A DNA stretch of 64,000 nucleotides from Pseudomonas putida (GCF_002906855.1 NZ_MINI01000028.1:1798001-1862000), one strand, 5' to 3'; positions 25,617-34,296 are shown, counted from the first letter of the stretch. The notes: generated from the letters alone by a model not told the origin. Numbers and translations: made by a program.

Positions 25617-26780
25617 TTAGTCCGCCCACCGCCACAACGGCTCATCCAGCAACCCAACCCCGCGCAATTGCGTCTGCCCCTGGTGCTTCTCCAGCTCCAG
25701 CACATTGCACCCCTCACACGCCGTCAACGCCTCGATCAGCGGCCTGCTATGCGACACCACCCACACCTGGCTACGTCGCGAAGCACGAATGATCAGCCGC
25801 GCCAGGGCCGGGAGCAGGTCGGCATGCAAACTGGTCTCCGGTTCGTTCAGCACCATCAGCGACGGCGGCCGTGGCGTCAGCAGCGCGGCCACCAGCAACA
25901 GGTAGCGCAGGGTCCCATCCGACAACTCGGCACCACCTAGCGGACGCAGCAGCCCATGCTGGTACAGCCGCACGCTGAACAGGCCACCCGGTGGCGCGTC
26001 GATCTCCAGGCGGCTGCCGGGGAATGCATCCTCCAGCGCGGCCACGAGGTCTTCCACCTCTCCGATCTCGATGATGGTCTGCAGCGCCGAAGCGAGGTTG
26101 CGGCCATCATGGTGCAGTACTGGTGAGCGGGTGCCCAGCTGGGGCTGGCGGCAGGGCGCATCGCGGTCGATGCGGAAGTGGTCGTAGAACCGCCAGCTGT
26201 TGATGAACGCCCGCAGCTCGCCGATCTCTGGCGCTTGGCGGGGGCGTCCGACAATGTTGAAGAAGCTCTCACAACTATCGGCATGCTGATCGAGCACCGT
26301 CCAGCTGTTGCCCTCCCGGGCGCGCACCATGGCGTTCTTGCGCTCTACCAACAAGGAAGAGGGGCGGTAGGCTCCAGCACCCCAAATGGCTTCAGATTTG
26401 ATCTCGGGGTCGAGCATGAATGCAGTGGGATAGGGCAGGGGAATCGGCAGGCCGAGCGAGATGGCAAAGCCGAGATCCTCGGTGGCAAAGCCCAAGCGCA
26501 GGCGTTTGACGTCGCTCGGATGCTGGCCTTGGATGGGCACTTCACCGCGCTTCATGCGCGCACTCATCTCAGGCCCGGCCCACCAAGTCGAATCCAATCC
26601 GCCTTCACGCGCAAGCGCTTCGATCACGCCGCCCTGGGCGGTTTCGGCAAGCAGGCGCAGGGCCTTGTAGAGATTGGATTTGCCGCTGCCATTGGCACCC
26701 GTCACCAGATTGAGTTGGCCTAGTGGCAACACAAGGTGATTGATTGAGCGGTAGTTGCCGATGGCGAGGGTGGTGAGCAT
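25617..26780 (-). CDS. AAA family ATPase (complete copy)
   Basis: A 387-residue ATPase of the RecF/OLD-like AAA_21 group without a nuclease domain. It shows Walker A GANGSGKSN (about residues 28-36), the signature-like ELSDGTLRYL, Walker B LMVLNEPETSLHADLL, and the sensor SHSRPLI. The N-terminus NYRSINHLVLPLGQLNLV is typical of SMC-like ATPases that sense DNA. Such stand-alone proteins occur in phage-defence and unknown settings. The last 290 codons are duplicated at 17569-18447. The hxs operon lies downstream on the same strand, 95 bases after the stop. Confidence 0.88.
   Translation of the reverse strand: MLTTLAIGNYRSINHLVLPLGQLNLVTGANGSGKSNLYKALRLLAETAQGGVIEALAREGGLDSTWWAGPEMSARMKRGEVPIQGQHPSDVKRLRLGFATEDLGFAISLGLPIPLPYPTAFMLDPEIKSEAIWGAGAYRPSSLLVERKNAMVRAREGNSWTVLDQHADSCESFFNIVGRPRQAPEIGELRAFINSWRFYDHFRIDRDAPCRQPQLGTRSPVLHHDGRNLASALQTIIEIGEVEDLVAALEDAFPGSRLEIDAPPGGLFSVRLYQHGLLRPLGGAELSDGTLRYLLLVAALLTPRPPSLMVLNEPETSLHADLLPALARLIIRASRRSQVWVVSHSRPLIEALTACEGCNVLELEKHQGQTQLRGVGLLDEPLWRWAD
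25625..26503. repeat. Right copy of 879-bp direct repeat
   Basis: The matching copy of 17569-18447, offset 8,056 bases, in the same orientation. It is contained in the complete ATPase gene. Recombination between the copies would delete the DUF2075-MazG-UDG-like-hxs module and restore one intact ATPase gene. Confidence 0.9.
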
Positions 26781-26837
26781 CCAGTGCGTCCCAGCTTGAA
26801 CTGACTGACCGATTGTGGCCGAACTGGGTTGGGGTTA

Positions 26838-27107
26838 CTACCGGTCAGCTTGGCTTCGGGAGTGGGGGCGGCTGTGTTCGAGTTCATCAAACAGGGCGCG
26901 AACCATCATGTTTAGGTAGTGGGAGGCAGCGACACTTCGGTGGTCACCTAGCATGACGCCGGTGTGGAGGTAGCGGGCGCAGTCCAGCAATTTCGAGGTT
27001 TGTTCTTTGGCTTGGGTGGTGGGTATCCCGGGGATGGCGGTTAGCAATCGCTGGGATGGTCTGGAGCTATTGTCGCTTGAACTGCTCGGGGTGTTGATTT
27101 GGAGCAT
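26838..27107 (-). CDS. DUF3077-like small protein
   Basis: An 89-residue protein with the DUF3077 pattern: AIPGIPTTQAKEQTSKLLDCARYL then AASHYLNMMVRALFDELE. It is preceded by AGGAG. Such small proteins are common, often in series, in Pseudomonas; function unknown. It shares the PGIP...A.EQ.S.L...R.L core with the gene at 27228-27494, so the two probably arose by duplication. Confidence 0.75.
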   Translation of the reverse strand: MLQINTPSSSSDNSSRPSQRLLTAIPGIPTTQAKEQTSKLLDCARYLHTGVMLGDHRSVAASHYLNMMVRALFDELEHSRPHSRSQADR

Positions 27108-27139
27108 TGGTTAATTCTCCTGGAGGTTGGAGCAGGGGC

Positions 27140-27192
27140 TTGCATTGTTGGGGCCGCTTTGCGGCCCATCGCCGGCAAGCGCGGCTCCCACA
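27140..27192. repeat. REP-type palindromic element
   Basis: GGGGCCGCTTTGCGGCCC hairpin followed by ATCGCCGGCAAGCGCGGC and CTCCCAC, the arrangement of the extragenic palindromes abundant in P. putida. It lies between the two DUF3077-like genes and may work as a terminator or mRNA end. Confidence 0.75.
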
Positions 27193-27227
27193 TAAATGAA
27201 AGCGGCGGTGCCGGTGGTGAATCTCTT

Positions 27228-27494
27228 TCAATCTTTCATCATGCCCAGTTCGGCATCGTCGAGCAGAGCCTTGGCCAGGGCGCTGAGGTAGTGCGAGGCC
27301 CAGAGCAGCTGGGGTTTGTCTTCCATCAGGCCGTCGATGGTCAGGTCGCGGACGTAGCCCATCAGTTCAGAGGCCTGCTCGCGGGCGCTTTGGCAAGGGA
27401 TGCCGGGTTCGATGCGGAAGAGGGAATGGGTCTGGTTTTCACCTTGGTAGAAGGTGGTTTTGCCGACTGTGAATTTGGTTTCTTCTGTGGCCAT
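27228..27494 (-). CDS. DUF3077 family protein
   Basis: An 88-residue protein from ATG 27494, which has GGGAG nine bases before it; the longer ORF from 27536 is unlikely. It has the DUF3077 core IEPGIPCQSAREQASELMGYV and ASHYLSALAKALLDDAE. Small, cytoplasmic, of unknown function. It is paralogous to the gene at 26838-27107 and in the same orientation. Confidence 0.78.
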   Translation of the reverse strand: MATEETKFTVGKTTFYQGENQTHSLFRIEPGIPCQSAREQASELMGYVRDLTIDGLMEDKPQLLWASHYLSALAKALLDDAELGMMKD

Positions 27495-27597
27495 TGGTTG
27501 ATCTCCCTGAAGTTGTAGCTGCGTGGGCTGGCCCAATCGCTCGCAAGCTGGGGACCCGCAGACGAAAGCGTCAGACCAGGCAGGATCATGATGCGGA

Positions 27598-27840
27598 TTA
27601 ATGCAGCGTCTGCGGATCGGCTGGTTTCTGGATTTGAACCAGCGCCGATTCGAGCAATTTGCGTAGGGTTTCGAGCTCGTGCATTGACGTCATGATCAAC
27701 AGCGACACAGGAGACTTGGGCTGCATCAGCATTGCCTGCTGGGCTACGACTTCCGCGCAGAGTGCGTAGTCGGCGGCCATCATCAGTGTGTCCTCGAGGG
27801 AATGGAGATTGTGGGGTGGATCGGGGACGATCTTGAGCAT
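27598..27840 (-). CDS. Small DUF6124-like protein
   Basis: An 80-residue protein beginning MLKIVPDPPHNLHSLEDTL, with GGAG eight bases before the ATG. Helical, with a pattern typical of the DUF6124-like small Pseudomonas proteins (start with PDPP, then AADYALCAEVV...). It often occurs beside DUF3077 genes, as here. Function unknown. Confidence 0.65.
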   Translation of the reverse strand: MLKIVPDPPHNLHSLEDTLMMAADYALCAEVVAQQAMLMQPKSPVSLLIMTSMHELETLRKLLESALVQIQKPADPQTLH

Positions 27841-28263
27841 GGGGGAACTCCAACGTAGATAAGTGGAGCTACCACAGCCTTGCTGTCAAACAATGAGGTG
27901 GCAGCTGTACGCGGGTTGACAGACCGAGACGTTGGCACTCGGCGCACCAGAGGGTGCCCGCACGTACAGCCACCATAAAAATGTGCACATGAGAACAACG
28001 TCTACGGTCTGTCAAAACCGATCGCTGAATTTGCAGCGACCGGCCGAGACTAGAATCCACGTTGACCCTGTGCAACGAAAAATGGGCTTCGACAGTATCT
28101 TTGGGAGGCGTCCTACAAGAAAGGGGCTAAATCCGATTTTCCTAGCCGTTAGACGTATCAGCATGTATCGAAGACTGTCTCAAAAATGTTCAGGCGCGTA
28201 GCCATGCCCCGATAGTTAACAGTACTCTCGAAACACACACCTACTACTGCAAGGACGGAACAA
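27841..28263. other. Divergent intergenic region with two interleaved inverted repeats
   Basis: Two complementary pairs alternate. GGTGGC-TGTACG-CGGG at 27897-27915 pairs with 27957-27974 (bulges of three and two bases). TTGACAGACCG-AGACGTT at 27916-27933 pairs with 27997-28015 over 18 pairs with one bulge. The order a-b-a'-b' cannot form two nested hairpins; it would form a pseudoknot if transcribed. The region separates the minus-strand small genes from the plus-strand DUF1737 gene. No coding sequence is convincing. Confidence 0.6.
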
Positions 28264-28464
28264 GTGACTCAACCACCGGATGGATTACCGATTTACCGGG
28301 TGCTGACCGGCCCCGACGATGCCTCCTTTTGCCACAGGGTCAGTGATGCCTTGAAGCTGGGGTATCAACTCCATGGCGGGCCTGCACTCACCTTCAATGG
28401 AAAGGACGTGATCGTAGCGCAGGCTGTGACTTGGCCAGCTGCCCAAGTAGCTTCGTCTTCATAA
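28264..28464 (+). CDS. DUF1737 domain protein
   Basis: A 66-residue protein starting with GTG, with AAGGACGG before it. The core YRVLTGPDDASFCHRVSDALKLGYQLHGGPALTF-type sequence fits DUF1737 (residues about 10-45). Function unknown; it is a small stand-alone domain found in many proteobacteria. Confidence 0.88.
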   Translation: MTQPPDGLPIYRVLTGPDDASFCHRVSDALKLGYQLHGGPALTFNGKDVIVAQAVTWPAAQVASSS

Positions 28465-28502
28465 GCGGTTAATGGTTATCGGGAAGCAGTAAGGATCGTC
28501 AA

Positions 28503-29009
28503 ATGGAACAGTCTTGCACCACCTATTACCTGGAAATGACCTCGGCATCCGAGCTGAAGGCAAAGCCCCAGCCTCACGACTTCCAGATCATCGAATGTGA
28601 AGTGCCTCAGCCGGAACTTAATCGGTTTCTCTACCAGTTGGTTGGCACGCCTTGGGAGTGGGGCGATCTTGATGTCTGGACGCTGTCTGACTGGCAGGCA
28701 CTCGTCGAGCAGGATTGCCACCGTACCTGGGTTGCCTATCACCGTGGTGCGATAGCGGGCTATTACGAGCTTTATCGCCCGGATGGGCGTAACAGCGAAA
28801 TTCGCTACTTCGGGCTGGCACCTCAGTTCCTGGGGTGTGGCTTCGGTGGAGCGCTGTTGAGTCACGCTATCCAGTCGGCTTGGGCGTGGCACGGTACAGA
28901 GCGGGTTTGGGTACATACCTGCACATTCGACCATCCTGCCGCGCTGGGTAACTATCAGGCGCGTGGATTCCGTATTTTCAAGCAGGAAGAGACGCAGCCC
29001 AGTGGGTGA
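28503..29009 (+). CDS. GNAT family N-acetyltransferase
   Basis: A 168-residue acetyltransferase. The acetyl-CoA-binding loop is LAPQFLGCGFGGALLSHAI (about residues 105-123), after a beta strand SEIRYFGLAP. The late motif ALGNYQARGFRIF is the usual GNAT C-terminal end. Substrate not predictable. It is downstream of the DUF1737 gene by 38 bases, and a REP element follows the stop. Confidence 0.88.
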   Translation: MEQSCTTYYLEMTSASELKAKPQPHDFQIIECEVPQPELNRFLYQLVGTPWEWGDLDVWTLSDWQALVEQDCHRTWVAYHRGAIAGYYELYRPDGRNSEIRYFGLAPQFLGCGFGGALLSHAIQSAWAWHGTERVWVHTCTFDHPAALGNYQARGFRIFKQEETQPSG

Positions 29010-29056
29010 GCTGGGGCCGCTTTGCGGCCCATCGCGGATAAATCCGCTCCTACAGC
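29010..29056. repeat. REP-type palindromic element
   Basis: Contains the same GGGGCCGCTTTGCGGCCC hairpin as the element at 27140-27192, then ATCGCGGATAAATCCGCTCC. It lies between convergent genes and probably ends transcription from both sides. Confidence 0.8.
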
Positions 29057-29075
29057 AGTGCGCAATGCGGGTAGG

Positions 29076-29897
29076 TCAGCGCTGGTAGGCCTTGCCGAAA
29101 TGCCGCTCAAGCCGTGCCTGCACCAGCTCCAGCAAGATCGACAACACCCAGTAGATCACCGCCGCCGTGGTCAGCATTTCCAGGTACCGGTAGCTTGAGC
29201 GCCCATACGACTGCGCCAGGAACATCACCTCCCAAACCCCCATCACCGAGATCAGCGACGAGTCCTTGAGCATCGAGATGAACTGGTTGGCCGTAGGCGG
29301 AATGATCACCCGCATCGCTTGGGGCAGCACGATGCTGCAGAAGATCTGCACCGGCCGCATGCCCAGCGCCAGCGCCGCTTCACGCTGGCCGCGGGCCACG
29401 CCGAGGATGCCGGCGCGGAAGATCTCGCTCAGGTACGCACCGTAGTTCAACGACAACGCGATGATGCCGGCGCTGATGGCGCCGGGTACCAGGCCTAGCT
29501 GCGGTAGCCCGAGGTAGATGAGCAGAATCTGGATCAGCAGCGGGGTGCCGCGGAAGAACGAGGTGTAGAAGCTGGCGATGCCCACCAGCACCGCACTGTT
29601 CGACAGCCGCGCAAGCGCCGCGGCAAAGCCGAACGCCACCGACACCACCATCGAGCACAGGCACAGGAACAGGGTCAGTGCCGCGCCCTGCAAAAAGCCG
29701 TTGGGCCCGAGCTTGAAGCCGGCGAGGTTAGGGAACTTCTCCAGAATGATCGCGAACTTCAGGTCAAAGCTGAGGAAAAACGCCACAAACAGGGCGAACA
29801 GCGCCAGCCAGGTCAGGTACAGCCGGGTACGAAAGCCGAACAAGCCGGCGACCGTGGCGCGGGCCGCGGGTTTGGGGGCAGGGGGGAAAGTGCTCAT
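29076..29897 (-). CDS. Amino-acid ABC transporter permease
   Basis: A 273-residue HisM-type permease from ATG 29897, which overlaps the binding-protein stop (ATGA). Five or six membrane helices are visible, and the EAA loop is AGILGVARGQREAALALGM. The motif FRGTPLLIQI is characteristic of polar amino acid transporters. It forms the inner-membrane channel for the preceding periplasmic binding protein. No ATPase gene is next to it, so it must borrow one from elsewhere. Confidence 0.92.
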   Translation of the reverse strand: MSTFPPAPKPAARATVAGLFGFRTRLYLTWLALFALFVAFFLSFDLKFAIILEKFPNLAGFKLGPNGFLQGAALTLFLCLCSMVVSVAFGFAAALARLSNSAVLVGIASFYTSFFRGTPLLIQILLIYLGLPQLGLVPGAISAGIIALSLNYGAYLSEIFRAGILGVARGQREAALALGMRPVQIFCSIVLPQAMRVIIPPTANQFISMLKDSSLISVMGVWEVMFLAQSYGRSSYRYLEMLTTAAVIYWVLSILLELVQARLERHFGKAYQR

Positions 29898-30715
29898 TTG
29901 CTGATGTCGGCGCCGATCCATTTCTGCGAAATCTGCGCCAGCGTGCCGTCAGCCTTCAGCTCGGCGAACACCTGGCGCACCTTGGCATCCCACTCCGGGT
30001 CGCCTTTCTCGATGGCCACCGAATTCGGCTCTTCATACAGCGGGGCGCCGGCCAGCTTGAAGCGGTTGTCCTGGTCCAGGCGCGGCTTGGCGGTCACCAG
30101 GTTGGTGAGGATGGCGTCCAGGCGCACGCCAGCACCCAGGCCCAGGTCCTGGAAGGCGACGTTGTCGGTGTCGTAAGGGGCGATCTGCACGGCCTCGAAC
30201 GGGTAGTCGATGTGGCGGTCTTCGGCGCCTTCTATCACCAGGTTCTTGTTCAGGTAGCTCTCGTAGCTGGAGGCGGCGGTCAGGCCGACCTTGCGCCCGT
30301 CCAGGTCCTTGGCGCTGTGGATGCGCTCATCCTTGGCGTTGACCACGATGACGGCGGGCGAGGCGTAGTACTCCACCGGGAAGGCGAACACTTCGGCGCG
30401 GGCCTTGCTCGGGGTCATCGAGCAGATGCAGATGTCATAGCGCCCGCTCCAGCGGCCAGCAGCGATCACGTCCCACGACGGGGTTTCCAGGCGCAGCTTG
30501 ACGCCGAGCTTCTGCGCCACTGCCTTGGCCACGTCCACATCGAAGCCGTCGAGCTGGTTCTGCGCGTTGAGGAACGAGAACGGCGGGTAGCTTTCCATCA
30601 GCACGTTTACCAGTTCTTTGTTCGTCTCGACACGCTCAAGGGTCGTGCCGGCAAAGGCTTGAGTAGTGGAAGCGAGCAACAGGAGGCTCGCGCCAAGCAG
30701 GGCAGGGACGCGCAT
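29894..30715 (-). CDS. Periplasmic amino-acid-binding protein of ABC transporter
   Basis: A 273-residue SBP_bac_3 family protein from ATG 30715 with a clear signal peptide (RVPALLGASLLLLASTTQAFA). The body has ESYPPFSFLNAQNQLDGFDVDVAKAVA, the family core, and a later WSGRYDICICSMT, in which the usual ligand-contact region is followed by cysteines. Ligand unknown. It is first in a two-gene operon with the permease. Confidence 0.92.
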   Translation of the reverse strand: MRVPALLGASLLLLASTTQAFAGTTLERVETNKELVNVLMESYPPFSFLNAQNQLDGFDVDVAKAVAQKLGVKLRLETPSWDVIAAGRWSGRYDICICSMTPSKARAEVFAFPVEYYASPAVIVVNAKDERIHSAKDLDGRKVGLTAASSYESYLNKNLVIEGAEDRHIDYPFEAVQIAPYDTDNVAFQDLGLGAGVRLDAILTNLVTAKPRLDQDNRFKLAGAPLYEEPNSVAIEKGDPEWDAKVRQVFAELKADGTLAQISQKWIGADISK

Positions 30716-30818
30716 GTAAATACCTGAAAAGTTGGCCAAAACTGGATTAGTGTATTAAATAGTTATAAATCATTCCTACATAATGAATTTTATTCATAAG
30801 AACCTTCAGAGTAGTTAT

Positions 30819-31718
30819 ATGAAACAGCGAGCGATGTTAGTACTGGACGGTGGCATGGGGCGGGAATTGCAGCGCAGCGGTGCGCCGTTCCGCCAGCCGG
30901 AGTGGTCTGCGCTGGCCCTGAGCGAGGCCCCCGAAGCGGTGGTGGGGGTGCATGCGGCGTTCATTGCCGCCGGTGCGCAGGTGATCACCAGCAACAGCTA
31001 TGCGGTGGTGCCCTTCCATATCGGCGAGGAGCGCTTTGCCAAGGAGGGCCTGCAACTGGCCACGGTGGCGGGCCAGCTGGCACGTCGGGCGGCGGATGCC
31101 AGTGCGCAGCCGGTGCAGGTGGCGGGGTCGTTGCCGCCGCTGTTCGGTTCCTACCGGCCAGACCTGTTCCAGCCGGAGCGGGTGGCTGAGGTGCTGACGC
31201 CGCTGTTGCAGGGGCTGGCACCGCATGTGGACCTGTGGCTGGCTGAGACCCAGAGCGCGATTGCCGAGGTGCAGGCCATTCACAGCCATCTGCCAGCGGA
31301 CGGCAAGCCGTTCTGGGTGTCGTTCACCTTGCAGGACGAAGACGTCGACGCCGTGCCGCGCCTGCGTTCCGGCGAGCCGGTGGCCGATGCCATCGAGGCG
31401 GTGGCAGGCCTGGGTGTTGCGGCGGTGCTGTTCAACTGCAGCCAGCCTGAAGTCATCGGTGCAGCGCTGGATGTGGCGCGTTCGGTGATCGAAGCACGCC
31501 AGGCGGATATCGCCATCGGCGCCTACGCCAATGCCTTCCCGCCGCAACCCAAGGAAGCCACTGCCAACGATGGCCTGGATGAGCTGCGTGAAGACCTCGA
31601 CCCGCCGGGTTATCTGGTGTGGGCCCGCGACTGGCGTGCGCGAGGGGCGAGCCTGATCGGCGGCTGCTGTGGCATCGGCCCGGAGCACATCGCCGAGATC
31701 AAGCGCAGCCTGGTTTGA
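30819..31718 (+). CDS. mmuM: Homocysteine S-methyltransferase
   Basis: A protein of about 299 residues if the ATG at 30819 is used (MKQRAMLVLDGGMGREL); the ORF is open from 30783. The zinc-binding cysteines are in LFNCSQPEVI and IGGCCGIGPEHI. It transfers a methyl group from S-methylmethionine or a similar donor to homocysteine to give methionine. It is divergent from the amino-acid ABC transporter, with only about 100 bases between starts, so the transporter may import sulfur amino acids. That link is inference. Confidence 0.9.
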   Translation: MKQRAMLVLDGGMGRELQRSGAPFRQPEWSALALSEAPEAVVGVHAAFIAAGAQVITSNSYAVVPFHIGEERFAKEGLQLATVAGQLARRAADASAQPVQVAGSLPPLFGSYRPDLFQPERVAEVLTPLLQGLAPHVDLWLAETQSAIAEVQAIHSHLPADGKPFWVSFTLQDEDVDAVPRLRSGEPVADAIEAVAGLGVAAVLFNCSQPEVIGAALDVARSVIEARQADIAIGAYANAFPPQPKEATANDGLDELREDLDPPGYLVWARDWRARGASLIGGCCGIGPEHIAEIKRSLV

Positions 31719-31723
31719 TGGCG

Positions 31724-31842
31724 ATTCGAGGCTTCCAATCCGTGTCTCCCTGGCCCATGAAGCCGGGGTTTCACGTGTTCTTGAGGTCGCGTCAACAGCG
31801 GAGCAGGGGACGACATTCGAGGTCATCCTGTCTACTGTTTAA
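31724..31842 (+). pseudogene. Remnant of a sensor kinase C-terminus
   Basis: About 40 codons in one frame encode SRLPIRVSLAHEAGVSRVLEV, then ASTAEQGTTFEVILSTV and a stop. The GTTFEVILP-like ending is typical of histidine kinase ATPase domains. No upstream kinase sequence is present, so it is a leftover of a deletion. The call depends on a short stretch. Confidence 0.4.
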
Positions 31843-31859
31843 CGGCCCATCTGCCTTGA

Positions 31860-32768
31860 TCAGAACACCGACCAGCCGATCCGCGAACTGAGCAGCTCCA
31901 GCGCTGCCATCCCCGCCAGGGAATTGCCCGCCGCATTCAGCTCCGGCGACCACACGCACACGGTAAATTGCCCCGGCACGATGGCCACGATCCCGCCACC
32001 CACGCCGCTCTTGCCGGGCAACCCGACCCGGTAGGCGAAGTTGCCGGCCTCGTCGTACAGCCCGCTGGTGGCCATGATCGAGTTCACCTGCTGGGTCTGG
32101 CGCCGGCTGAGGATCTGCTCACCGCTGTGCTTGCAGAACCCATCGTTGGCCAGGAAGCAGAAGGCTCGCGCCAGGTCCAGGCAGCTCATTTGCAGTGCGC
32201 AATAACTGAAGTAGCTGCGCAGCACCGTCTCGACTTCGTTATGGAAGTTGCCGAACGATTGCATCAGGTAAGCCATGGCGGCGTTGCGCGCGCGGAACTG
32301 GTATTCCGAATCGGCGACGCGGGCATCGATCGCAATGTGGGGATTGGCCGACAACCTGCGGACAAAATCGCGCATCGACAAGGTGGGCGCGGCGAAGCGC
32401 GACTGGTTGATGTCGCAGATCACCAGCGCGCCAGCGTTGATGAACGGATTGCGCGGCCGCCCACGCTCGAACTCCAGCTGCACCAGCGAGTTGAACGGCT
32501 GGCCGGAGGGCTCATGGCCCAGGCGCTCCCAGATGGCTTCACCGGAGTGGCCAATCGCCTGGACCAGGCTGAACACCTTGGAAATACTCTGCACCGAAAA
32601 GGGTACCAGGGCATCGCCTGCGCAGTAGTGGCTGCCGTCGTTGCCATAGACGGCGATACCCAGCTGATTGGCTGGCACATCGGCCAGCGCAGGGATGTAG
32701 TCAGCCACTTTGCCCTTGCCGATCAAGGGGCGCACTTCGTCGAGAATCTCGTTCAACAGCGTTTGCAT
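31860..32768 (-). CDS. glsA: Glutaminase
   Basis: A 302-residue beta-lactamase-fold glutaminase. The catalytic S-x-x-K is in [15 protein letters not shown], with [11 protein letters not shown] and the late [14 protein letters not shown] as family motifs. It converts glutamine to glutamate and ammonia in the cytoplasm. Length is typical (about 300-310). It stands alone and is transcribed leftward; a LysR-type gene lies upstream on the same strand at 32872-33780 but is separated by 103 bases. Confidence 0.96.
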   Translation of the reverse strand: MQTLLNEILDEVRPLIGKGKVADYIPALADVPANQLGIAVYGNDGSHYCAGDALVPFSVQSISKVFSLVQAIGHSGEAIWERLGHEPSGQPFNSLVQLEFERGRPRNPFINAGALVICDINQSRFAAPTLSMRDFVRRLSANPHIAIDARVADSEYQFRARNAAMAYLMQSFGNFHNEVETVLRSYFSYCALQMSCLDLARAFCFLANDGFCKHSGEQILSRRQTQQVNSIMATSGLYDEAGNFAYRVGLPGKSGVGGGIVAIVPGQFTVCVWSPELNAAGNSLAGMAALELLSSRIGWSVF

Positions 32769-32871
32769 GGAAGGCCTTGTTATCAGTCCCCGGACGACAG
32801 CGAGGGGGTTGCGCTTGTGACGCAGACTGCACGGCAGAAATCACACGCTGATGAACAAATGGTGCAGGTGA

Positions 32872-33780
32872 TCATGGCCCGGCGTGCTCGGCCATCAGCT
32901 CCACGACCCAGTTGATGAACACCCGCAGCTTGGCGCTGACATGGCGGTTGGGCGGGAAGGCCAGGTACAGCGGCATCGGCGCCATCCGCCAGTCCTCGAA
33001 CAGCGGCAGCAGTTCGCCGCTGGCCAGGTGCGGCCTGGCCATGTAATGCGGTAGCCACAGCGCGCCCAGGCCTGCGAGGCCGGCGGCGAGGTAGGCGTTG
33101 CCGTCGTCGACCGTCAGCACCGAACGGCCTTGCACCTCGACACGTTCTTCGCCGCGCTGCATCACCAGCGGCAACGCCTTGCCAGTGCGGAACCAGAGGT
33201 AACTGACCGTGCGGTGGCGGCCCTCTTCCAGCTGCCCTGGGTGCACGGGCCTGCCAGCGTCCTGCAGGTAACCCGGGGTCGCGTAGACGCCCAGCTGCAG
33301 GTCGGCGACATGCCGCGCCACCAGGGACTGGTCGGTGATCTCGCCGCCGCGCACCACGCAGTCGACGTTTTCTTCGATGATGTCGACGATGCGATCGCTC
33401 GCACCCAACGTCAGCTGAATGTCCGGGTAGCGGGCATAAAAAGCGGGCAGGGCGGGTATCAGCAGCAGGCGCGCCAGCGGGCTGGGTACATCGACCCGCA
33501 GCCGCCCGCGTGGGGCCGCCGAGGCGCTGGACAGGCTGGTCTCGGCATCGTCGATATCCGCCAGCAGCCGGACGACGCGTTCATAGTAGGCAGCGCCGTC
33601 GGCGGTGACGTTGACCTTGCGGGTGGTGCGGTTGAGCAGGCGCACACGCAGCCTGGCCTCCAATTGCTGGACCAGCTGGGTCACGCTGGTTTTGCTCATG
33701 CCCAGGGTGTCTGCGGCTTTGGTGAAGCTGCCGGTTTCGACCACGCGGGCGAAGGCCTGCATCGCATTGATACGGTCCAT
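32872..33780 (-). CDS. LysR-family transcriptional regulator
   Basis: A 302-residue regulator with the N-terminal winged helix (MDRINAMQAFARVVETGSFTKAADTLGMSKTSVTQLVQQLE) and a C-terminal effector domain of the DsdC/CrgA type (ASDRIVDIIEENVDCVVRGG). It is divergent from the RidA-like gene, 123 bases away, which is its most likely target. Effector unknown. Confidence 0.93.
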   Translation of the reverse strand: MDRINAMQAFARVVETGSFTKAADTLGMSKTSVTQLVQQLEARLRVRLLNRTTRKVNVTADGAAYYERVVRLLADIDDAETSLSSASAAPRGRLRVDVPSPLARLLLIPALPAFYARYPDIQLTLGASDRIVDIIEENVDCVVRGGEITDQSLVARHVADLQLGVYATPGYLQDAGRPVHPGQLEEGRHRTVSYLWFRTGKALPLVMQRGEERVEVQGRSVLTVDDGNAYLAAGLAGLGALWLPHYMARPHLASGELLPLFEDWRMAPMPLYLAFPPNRHVSAKLRVFINWVVELMAEHAGP

Positions 33781-33903
33781 TTCAAGGCTCGATCAGCTCG
33801 AGATTGTTTGGATTATACAAACAGTCATGACCAGCATTGCCCGTTTATCGGGGCGGGCGGCCTTTCTACAGTGGCTACACCGTAAACAGCCCGGAGCTTT
33901 GCC

Positions 33904-34296
33904 ATGACCCGCCAACGCGATGTCGTCTTCCCCCCTGACCGTCATGCTTTGTATGACCTGCACCGTTACTCGCCGGCGATTCGCTCCAATGGCTTTCTGT
34001 TCGTGTCCGGCCAGGTGGGCAGCCGCAAGGATGGCTCGGCCGAGCCCGACCTGGCAGCGCAGGTGCGCCTGGCCTTCGCCAACCTCAACGCCATCCTGGC
34101 CGAGGCGGGCAGCAGCTTCGCCGACGTGATCGATACCACCCTGTTCATGATCGACCCCGACGCCACCTTCGCGACCATCTGGGAGGTGGCCGCCGAGTTC
34201 TGGGGCGAAGCCCCTTACCCGACGGTCACCGCGGTGGGCGTGACCTGGCTGGCAGGCTTCGACTTCGAGATCAAGGTGATCGCCAAGCTACCCTGA
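33904..34296 (+). CDS. RidA family protein
   Basis: A 130-residue YjgF/RidA-fold protein. FLFVSGQVG and later FDFEIKVIAKLP follow the family, but the arginine of the classical active-site R-x-x-V-E is not obvious at the end. RidA proteins hydrolyse reactive enamine/imine intermediates; this one may be a divergent member. It is divergent from a LysR gene that probably controls it. It is preceded by a weak ribosome binding site (GGAGCTTTGCC). Confidence 0.9.
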   Translation: MTRQRDVVFPPDRHALYDLHRYSPAIRSNGFLFVSGQVGSRKDGSAEPDLAAQVRLAFANLNAILAEAGSSFADVIDTTLFMIDPDATFATIWEVAAEFWGEAPYPTVTAVGVTWLAGFDFEIKVIAKLP

